Positions 58,280 to 64,000 of a stretch of DNA of 64,000 bases are shown here, piece after piece. Position 1 is the stretch's first letter; every line of letters begins with the position of its first letter. The notes under the pieces are model-generated. The model was not told where the DNA came from and did no database searches. It worked only from the letters and a program-made list of their open reading frames with translations. Source of the stretch: Prado023 sp963788325 (GTDB lineage Bacteria; Actinomycetota; Actinomycetes; S36-B12; CAIYMF01); assembly GCA_963788325.1 (NCBI GenBank), contig CAWBGJ010000009.1, positions 124,001-188,000 on the forward strand, written 5' to 3'. The translations under genes and the position numbers were made by a program.

Positions 58280-60098
58280 GGGCCCCATCCTTGCGGTTCA
58301 TCGACCGGACCCACTGCGCGGACCCGACCACCACGAACAGCAGACCCAGGGCGAGGCTTCCCCAGCCGAGCAGTCCGGCCAGCGTGGGGGCGCCCAGGAG
58401 TGCGGCACCGACCACGAGCAGGGTACGGCCGTCCCAGCCCAGACCGGCCCAGACCAGCCAGCGCGGGGGCACCGCCCCGCCCAGGGCCCGGTACAGGGTG
58501 TCGTAGTGATGGAACACGACGACGAACACCCAGGCGAACAGCCACGCGCCACGGTCGGGCACAACCAGCGCGGCGGCGACCCAGACCGTGCCCAGCTCGA
58601 GGACCCGCATGCCCGCGGGCCAGGCCCAGCCGAACGCACCGGCCACCGGGTCCCGGCGGCTCATGGTGGCGTCCCAGACGGGCTGGCCGAGGGGGCCGAG
58701 GTCCAGCTGCGGGCGCAGGAGCCACGCACCACTGCGATCGACCGGATGGTGCCAGGTGCGACTGCGCAGGATGCGACCCGCGGTCGTAAAGGCCAACGCG
58801 ACAAGGCCCAGACCCAGCAGCACGAGCAGGGTCCCGCGGGGGCCGATCGTGACCGCGCCCACCGACAGCACCAGCCAGCGCTCCCCGATCGGCATGCTCA
58901 GAACCTTCTTGCCCCAGCGCACCCCGGCCTGGCGGTTGAGCTGGGCGGACAGGGCCAGGGTGGCGCCCGCGCCACCCGCACCGCCGTCGGACGGATCCTC
59001 GATCGGACGCCCCGGCACCCAGCCCTCCCGGATCCGCTGGACCCGGGAGAACGCGTAATCGGTCATGTGTCGCACGGTCTGCAGGCTCATCACCAGCACC
59101 GCGAGCAGCCATAGGTCGGTGCCGGAGCGCGCCGAGCCCAGAGCCAGCCCGGCGTAGGCGGCGTACTCCTTGACCCGGTCGGTGGAGGCATCGATCCACG
59201 CGCCGAGGTCCGAGAACGACCGGGTGAACCGGGCGACCTCGCCGTCGACGCAGTCGATGACCAGGGAGGCCTGCATCAGCAGCGCCCCCACCAGCAGTCC
59301 CGGCCAGGTGCCCGTCGCGAAGCTCAGCGCCGCCAGCAGCCCCACCGCCAGCGAGAGCAGCGAGATCTGGTTGGGCGAGAGGCCCAGCCGCAAGGCCAGG
59401 GCGGTGACCGGCGTGGACGCCCGGCGCAGCACGTGGGTGGAGTAGAACCCGTCGTCGGGGCGGTTTGCCCGCTCGAGGAGCACCCGGGCCTCGTCGATCC
59501 CGGCCAGCTCAGCGCCCACCTGGGTGCGCTGCCCCGGCGTGCCACCCCGCAGCGTCGGTCCCACCCCAGTGACGCCGGACATCGGCACCTGGGCCCGGAC
59601 CAGGGCCACCAGGGCCAGGTCGACCGGGTCGACGTCGGTCCAGTCCGCGCGGACCATGGCCCGGGCCGCCTCGCCCAGTGCGTCCGCGGCGGTCGGCGCC
59701 GCCGAGGCATCGATGACCAGGGCGCCCAGGCTGGCGTGCGTGGCGCCGGTGACCTGGTGGCGCGCCGAGCCGGCGCTGGCGATGCGACGCTGGGCGACCC
59801 GGACCGGCACGGCCGTACCTGGGGTCCTGGCGGCTGCTGGGGCCAGCGGAGCCAGCAGCGCCCCCGAGCGCACAGCCGGGTCGTCCACCAGCTGGCCGAG
59901 GCTGGCATCGGCCACGATCAGGTCCGCGTCGACCAGCAACGTCCGTCCCGCCAGGCCGGCGGCCACCGCCTCGAGTTGGACCCCGCCGGGGGCCGAGGGG
60001 AGGACGACGACATCCTGGATGCCCAGGCGGCCAAGCCGTTGGCACATCGTGTCGACCGCGTCCGGTCCACATGCACCCGGACGGACGAACGCCCTCAC
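58272..60098 (-). CDS. CDP-alcohol phosphotransferase with N-terminal nucleotidyltransferase-like domain and DUF5941 C-terminus
   Basis: A 608-residue multidomain protein. Residues 1-190 look like a degenerate nucleotidyltransferase (DVVVLPSAPGGVQLEAV, LLVDADLIVADASLGQLVDD). The middle is a canonical CDP-alcohol phosphotransferase (VIDCVDGEVARFTRSFSDLG, AWIDASTDRVKEYAAY, all eight signature residues intact). The last 250 residues form a hydrophobic DUF5941 region. The GTG start at 60098 overlaps the upstream glycosyltransferase stop as GTGA. The order recalls the bifunctional inositol-phosphate cytidylyltransferase/synthases, suggesting a phospho-inositol or similar headgroup (inference). Confidence 0.85.
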   Translation of the reverse strand: MRAFVRPGACGPDAVDTMCQRLGRLGIQDVVVLPSAPGGVQLEAVAAGLAGRTLLVDADLIVADASLGQLVDDPAVRSGALLAPLAPAAARTPGTAVPVRVAQRRIASAGSARHQVTGATHASLGALVIDASAAPTAADALGEAARAMVRADWTDVDPVDLALVALVRAQVPMSGVTGVGPTLRGGTPGQRTQVGAELAGIDEARVLLERANRPDDGFYSTHVLRRASTPVTALALRLGLSPNQISLLSLAVGLLAALSFATGTWPGLLVGALLMQASLVIDCVDGEVARFTRSFSDLGAWIDASTDRVKEYAAYAGLALGSARSGTDLWLLAVLVMSLQTVRHMTDYAFSRVQRIREGWVPGRPIEDPSDGGAGGAGATLALSAQLNRQAGVRWGKKVLSMPIGERWLVLSVGAVTIGPRGTLLVLLGLGLVALAFTTAGRILRSRTWHHPVDRSGAWLLRPQLDLGPLGQPVWDATMSRRDPVAGAFGWAWPAGMRVLELGTVWVAAALVVPDRGAWLFAWVFVVVFHHYDTLYRALGGAVPPRWLVWAGLGWDGRTLLVVGAALLGAPTLAGLLGWGSLALGLLFVVVGSAQWVRSMNRKDGAHA

Positions 60099-61126
60099 CC
60101 CTGGGACTCGCGCAGTCCGGGTGGCGAGGTGAGGAAGCCGGTCCCCCAGGCACCGTGCATGGTGGCGTACACCAGCGGGAGTCGGGCCTGCGCGGCCGCT
60201 GGCAGCCCGCGGCCGGCCAGCGCGGCACCGGCGGTGACCAGCCCCAGGTACCCCAGGGGCGCGAGCCACCCCGCGCGCAGGACGCGTGGGCCGACGGTGG
60301 ATCCCATGAGTCCGGCTGCGGTGCCGGCAGCGACGCCCAGGACCGCGGCCGGAGGGGCGAAGTAGCGCATAGCGGAGGTGCGCGAGGCGGTCTCCGGGTG
60401 CCGGCGCATAACCTCCCGGCGCCACCGGCCGTAGTGGTAGTACTGGCGGGCCAGGCTGCTGGCATCCGGGCGCGGTCGGTAGGTGACCTCCAGGTGGGGG
60501 GTGAACCACACCTTCCCGCCGGTGTCGCGGATCCGGTGGTTCATCTCCCAGTCCTGGGCGCGCAGGAACGTCTCGTCGTAGCCGCCCACCCGGTCCAGTG
60601 CGGACTTGCGGAAGCATCCGAGGTAGACCGTCTCGGCCTCCCCCTCGCCGCCGCCCACATGGAAGGAGGCCGATCCGACACCCAGCGTGCTGGTCATGGC
60701 GCGGGCGACCGCCTGCTCGAAGGGCGTCTCACCCTGGGCCGCCATGATCCCGCCGACGTTGTCCGCACCCGTCCTGGCCAGTGTCGCGACCGCGGCGGAC
60801 AGGTAGCCCGCTGAGAGGATCGCATGACCGTCCACCCGGATGATTACCTCATAGCGCGACGCCTCGATCGCGGCATTGAGGCCCGAGGGTGTGCGACCGC
60901 TCGGGTTGGGGACCAGGACTATCCGGTCGTCGAGCTGGGCCAAGCGGCGGGCCACCTCGTCGGTGCGGTCCGTGGACGGGCCCAGTGCCAGCACGATCTC
61001 CAGGGGTCCATCCCAGTCCTGGGTGAGGACGCCGCTGACGGCCTCCGTGAGGTGCCGCTCCTCGTTGAGCACCGGCATGACCACCGACACGCCGTCGGGC
61101 CATGCGGCCACCGCAGGTTCGCCCAT
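60095..61126 (-). CDS. Family 2 glycosyltransferase, membrane-associated
   Basis: A 343-residue GT2: VSVVMPVLNEERHLTEAVSG, IVLALGPSTDRTDEVARRLA, YEVIIRVDGHAILSAGYLSA (DxD-type metal site), YDETFLRAQDWEMNHRIRDT (ED-W catalytic region) and YYHYGRWRREVMRRHPETAS. Two or three hydrophobic segments follow at the end. ATG 61126 is used; no ribosome-binding site is evident. It is the first gene of the minus-strand run glycosyltransferase - DUF5941 phosphotransferase - CDP-alcohol phosphotransferase - glycosyltransferase, all overlapping. Confidence 0.9.
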   Translation of the reverse strand: MGEPAVAAWPDGVSVVMPVLNEERHLTEAVSGVLTQDWDGPLEIVLALGPSTDRTDEVARRLAQLDDRIVLVPNPSGRTPSGLNAAIEASRYEVIIRVDGHAILSAGYLSAAVATLARTGADNVGGIMAAQGETPFEQAVARAMTSTLGVGSASFHVGGGEGEAETVYLGCFRKSALDRVGGYDETFLRAQDWEMNHRIRDTGGKVWFTPHLEVTYRPRPDASSLARQYYHYGRWRREVMRRHPETASRTSAMRYFAPPAAVLGVAAGTAAGLMGSTVGPRVLRAGWLAPLGYLGLVTAGAALAGRGLPAAAQARLPLVYATMHGAWGTGFLTSPPGLRESQG

Positions 61127-61316
61127 GCGCGCGACGGTATCGGAGCGCGGGCCGTGAGGCACCATCCGGGGAGTTCGCGGCGCACGCGTCGCGGGGAGGT
61201 GGTCCTGCCCCACGCCCTGGTCCCACGACCGGCGGGGTGCCGTGTCAGACCCCGGTCCTAGCCTCGAGGTCCGGTGCGAGCCGTGAGGCACGTCGCGTGG
61301 GGCAGGAGGACGGGGC

Positions 61317-62480
61317 ATGGCTGGGGATCATGGACTGCCGCTGCACCTGACCTTCCCGTGCGCGCCGGCACCAGGGGCTCGCGCGGTCCGGCACCGGGTC
61401 GACATCGACCTCGGCTGGTCGGTGCGCACCGGTCATGACGAGGCCCTGGAGCGGGTCGCCGCAGCCCTCGGTGGGGGCGCCACCTGCATCGGTGCGCTGC
61501 AGGCAGTGCTGCCCGGCCTGCGGATGTGGTGGCAGCGGGCCGGTCGCGAGACGGGGCTGGGCATCCGCAGTCCGGACCACGCAGCCACCTGGGTGAGCAG
61601 CCAGGGCGTCCTGCCCTGCTGCCCGGCGGCGGGGTTCGACGACCCACACCTGGCTGCGGCCCATGTCCGCGACGTGCCCCATGTGGCGGCCGTGACGGGC
61701 GTGTCACGTCGGGACCTGCGCGCGGCAGTCACCGGCCTCGGGCCGGAAGCCGCCCGGGCCGCGGCGCTGTCGGAGTCGGTGGACGACCTCACCGCCGACG
61801 CCTGGTCGTGCGGTCTGGACCCGGCCTGGGTGCAGCGCGTGCGCACCGACCTGGCCGCGGGAGATCCGACCACCGACGCCGCGGGGGTGCCGCGCCCGAT
61901 CAGCGTCGAGCTGCTGCTCGCGATCGCGCAGACCGGGGCCGACCCGGGCTGGCTCTCGCGGCACTGCGGCGCCGACGACACCCTCGAGTGGCTGGCCTGG
62001 ACCTGCACGGACCTTGATGCCGATCATCCGAACGCCCGCGGCCAGTGGCTGGCCACCGGTGCCCGGCGCAGCGACATCGTGGCGCTGTCCGAGGCGGGCT
62101 ATCAGGCCGGCACGGCGACCGAGGTGGCGCGTACCTGGGGACTGTCAGTGCCGGGAACCGCCAAGCTGCTCGCCCGCTGGTGCGAGGTGGGGTACCGGCC
62201 CACGGCCACTCAGTTCCAGTCCGTCGCCGAGGTGGGGGTGGGCTACCCGCCGGCCCCACCTGCGGTCTCGGCGGTCGAACGGGTGGCGCGCGCACTCGGA
62301 GTCCGGCGGCCGACCGAGGCCCAGCGCACCACGCTAGCCATCGCTCTGGTCCGGTGCGGCACCGTGCCCGACACCGTGGCGATGCTGCGCACGAGCCGCG
62401 CGGGCGACCGTGGGCGCGAGCCCGAGCAGGTCGACTCAGGGTCGCCCCGAGCCCGGACCCGGGCGCATGTCGATGTCTGA
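61317..62480 (+). CDS. Hypothetical protein preceding a MoxR-like ATPase
   Basis: A 387-residue soluble protein with no domain I recognise. It is mostly helical; an early Cys-Cys (VLPCCPAAGFDD) and a central region with repeated helix-turn segments (GVSRRDLRAAVTGLGPEAAR, EVARTWGLSVPGTAKLLARW) are visible, the latter resembling a helix-turn-helix. ATG 61317 has GGAGGA upstream. It is on the same strand as, and 83 bases before, the ATPase gene, suggesting one unit. The function is unknown. Confidence 0.7.
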   Translation: MAGDHGLPLHLTFPCAPAPGARAVRHRVDIDLGWSVRTGHDEALERVAAALGGGATCIGALQAVLPGLRMWWQRAGRETGLGIRSPDHAATWVSSQGVLPCCPAAGFDDPHLAAAHVRDVPHVAAVTGVSRRDLRAAVTGLGPEAARAAALSESVDDLTADAWSCGLDPAWVQRVRTDLAAGDPTTDAAGVPRPISVELLLAIAQTGADPGWLSRHCGADDTLEWLAWTCTDLDADHPNARGQWLATGARRSDIVALSEAGYQAGTATEVARTWGLSVPGTAKLLARWCEVGYRPTATQFQSVAEVGVGYPPAPPAVSAVERVARALGVRRPTEAQRTTLAIALVRCGTVPDTVAMLRTSRAGDRGREPEQVDSGSPRARTRAHVDV

Positions 62481-62563
62481 CCCCGCGCCTAGCGTCGGGG
62501 GCGCCCCCGCCGGGGTACCGAAGTCCACGGCAACGTGCCGGGGCAGCCTTGAGGGGAGCCGAC

Positions 62564-63673
62564 ATGGCCAGGGATCGCACCGGGTACGAGCAGGTGCTGC
62601 GCGCGGTGGGGGTGTGCATCAGCACCCGGATCCCGTTCCTGCTCTGGGGTGAGCCGGGCGCGGGCAAGACCGCGGTCATCGAGTCCGCCACCGACTCGGG
62701 TTGGCACGTGGAGACACTGATCTGCTCGCACTACGAGCCCAGCGACTTCGCCGGGCTGCCCGTGGTCAACCACGGACGTGTCGACCTGGCGCCCCCGCAG
62801 TGGGCGGTGCGTGTGGCCGAGGAGCCCAGACCCAGCGTGGTCTTCTTCGACGAATGGACCACTGCCTCGCCGGCCGTTCAGGCCGCCGCCCTGCGGCCGC
62901 TGACCCACGGGGAGGTCGGTGCGCTGCGCCTGCCCGAGCGGGTGTCTTTCGGGGCCGCCGCCAACCCCGCCGACGTGGCCGCCTCCGGGTGGGAGCTCGC
63001 CGCGCCCACGGCCAACCGGTTCGTCCACCTCGAGTGGAACCTCCCCCTGGATGTGTTCTCCGAGTCCCTGGTCACGCAGTCCTGGCCGCGCATCGAGGTA
63101 CCGACCCTGGGGGAGGACTACCCGGTGCGGCTGGCGGCCAGGCGGGCGCAGGTGGCCGCCTTCCTGGCTGTGCGCTCAGCGCAGCTGTCGGCGGTCCCCA
63201 AGGACGCGGCGTCGCGTGGCCGAGCGTTCCCCACCCCGCGCACCTGGGACTACACCGCACGCCTGCTCGCCGCGGCGGACCCGGCGGACATCGAGACCAT
63301 GCGCCTGCTCGTGCACGGTGCGATCGGCGCTCCCACCGGCCATGAGTTCCTGGCCTGGCTCAGCGCCCTGGACCTGCCCGACCCGGAGACCCTGCTGGCC
63401 GACCCCGGCGGGGACCAACTGGCTGGCCTGCGCGCGGACCGGGTGCACGTGAGCCTGCAGGGGGTACTGGCCGCGGTGTCGACGCGCACGACCGCGCCGA
63501 GGTGGGAGGCCGCGATGGGGGTCTGCGTCCGGGCCGCGGAACTGTCCGGAGTCGACCCGGCCGTGCCGGTCGTGCGCAGCCTGTTGCGGATCCGGCCCGC
63601 GCGCGCAGCCCTGCCGGCCGGGCTGTCGGTCTTCGCCGGACCTTTGGCCCTGGCCGGCCTGCTCCCCTCATGA
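62564..63673 (+). CDS. AAA+ ATPase, MoxR-like
   Basis: A 369-residue AAA+ ATPase with Walker A WGEPGAGKTAVIES (about residues 27-40), Walker B PSVVFFDEWTTASPAVQAAA, a sensor-1 Asn in FGAAANPADVAASGWEL and an ANRFVHLEW segment as in MoxR/dynein-related ATPases that partner with vWA proteins. ATG 62564 has GAGGGGAG upstream. Its stop overlaps the next gene as ATGA. It probably remodels a substrate together with the HExxH/vWA partner (inference). Confidence 0.9.
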   Translation: MARDRTGYEQVLRAVGVCISTRIPFLLWGEPGAGKTAVIESATDSGWHVETLICSHYEPSDFAGLPVVNHGRVDLAPPQWAVRVAEEPRPSVVFFDEWTTASPAVQAAALRPLTHGEVGALRLPERVSFGAAANPADVAASGWELAAPTANRFVHLEWNLPLDVFSESLVTQSWPRIEVPTLGEDYPVRLAARRAQVAAFLAVRSAQLSAVPKDAASRGRAFPTPRTWDYTARLLAAADPADIETMRLLVHGAIGAPTGHEFLAWLSALDLPDPETLLADPGGDQLAGLRADRVHVSLQGVLAAVSTRTTAPRWEAAMGVCVRAAELSGVDPAVPVVRSLLRIRPARAALPAGLSVFAGPLALAGLLPS

Positions 63674-64000
63674 CTGGGCTCGACCGGGAGTCGGCCGACC
63701 TGATCGCCGCAGCCAAGCTGTGGCTGACCAGCCCACCGACTGCCGGCGGACGGCCCACCGGGGACATGCCCTACCTGTCGAGCGCCCTCTACGCACTCGT
63801 GCCGGTACCGACCGAGCAGGTTGCTGCGATGTCGACCGACCTGGCGTGGCGGCTCTACGTGAACCCCGCCTGGCTGCACGACCCGGACCGCGACATCGCC
63901 CAGGTGGGCCACGAGCTGGCCCACCACGTCTGGCACCTGCTGGCCGACCATGGCGGCCGGGCCCACGACCTGGGCGTCTGCGGGGCGACCGCACGCGCCT
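63670..64000 (+). CDS. Putative metallopeptidase-like protein (DUF2201 type), N-terminal part only
   Basis: The gene starts at ATG 63670 inside the ATPase stop and runs off the window after 110 codons. Around residue 80 it has a clear zinc-metallopeptidase signature in the segment IAQVGHELAHHVWHLLADHG (HExxH). This fits the N-terminal domain of DUF2201 proteins, which carry a vWA-like domain at the C-terminus and are encoded beside MoxR-like ATPases. The vWA part would lie beyond the window. Confidence 0.75.
   Translation, partial: MTGLDRESADLIAAAKLWLTSPPTAGGRPTGDMPYLSSALYALVPVPTEQVAAMSTDLAWRLYVNPAWLHDPDRDIAQVGHELAHHVWHLLADHGGRAHDLGVCGATARA

Noticed and set aside
62496..62509. 14-base GC palindrome after the unknown gene
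   Set aside because: It has no loop and consists only of G/C runs, so it is likely chance and not a convincing terminator.

Overview
The window is high-G+C DNA from an actinobacterium (Actinomycetota). The hallmarks are the block mtrA-mtrB-lpqB-comF-hpf-secA, a WhiB2-type regulator, a monomeric isocitrate dehydrogenase, DUF3499 and DUF5719 genes, many GTG starts and frequent ATGA/GTGA gene overlaps. I saw no rRNA, tRNA, CRISPR array, insertion sequence or prophage. It looks like ordinary chromosome, with some accessory material in the last 15 kb.

Regions. 1-7.5 kb: housekeeping genes (end of a membrane protein, thioredoxin, a spermidine-synthase-like methyltransferase, a LigT-GNAT fusion, trpS, a CNNM/CBS transporter-like protein, a Lys/Ala/Pro-rich protein, exonuclease III). 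7.5-13 kb: an MFS permease, isocitrate dehydrogenase, a small secreted protein and Sua5. 13-22 kb, all minus strand: mtrAB-lpqB-comF-hpf-regulator-secA, linking envelope stress signalling with secretion. 22-29.8 kb: a conserved membrane/MoxR module (Pro-rich membrane protein, DUF4129, DUF4350, MoxR ATPase, DUF58), a strong bidirectional terminator, then SpoIIM-like and RDD genes. 29.8-40.5 kb, minus strand: a decayed beta-galactosidase fragment at the end of a run whiB2 - large glycosyltransferase - DUF5719 - DUF3499 - manB - Trm112-like - cation diffusion facilitator - ahcY. 40.8-48.2 kb: DNA glycosylase, sugar nucleotidyltransferase, TIGR03089 protein, CWB2 amidase and a divergent LCP ligase. 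48.3-50.3 kb: scoAB and an isoprenylcysteine-methyltransferase-like gene. 50.5-61.1 kb: a probable phosphoglycopolymer locus (glycerophosphotransferase, nucleotidyltransferase, two CDP-alcohol phosphotransferases, two glycosyltransferases) interrupted by a very large secreted nuclease-like protein. 61.3-64 kb: an unknown gene, a MoxR-like ATPase and the start of an HExxH (DUF2201-like) protein.

A striking feature is reading-frame damage. ahcY and manB carry about 8 and 10 single-base indels, nearly all in short C or G runs, while the genes between them are intact. Four more genes (spermidine-synthase-like, a small membrane protein, the nucleotidyltransferase at 52.4 kb, the glycosyltransferase at 56.6 kb) each carry one such indel. 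Because the protein sequence is well preserved in the alternating frames, I judge these to be mostly sequencing or assembly errors. One of them creates a false 1416-residue fusion of a nucleotidyltransferase with the secreted nuclease-like protein. The beta-galactosidase remnant is different: it is truncated at both ends and internally shortened, so it looks like a genuine pseudogene.
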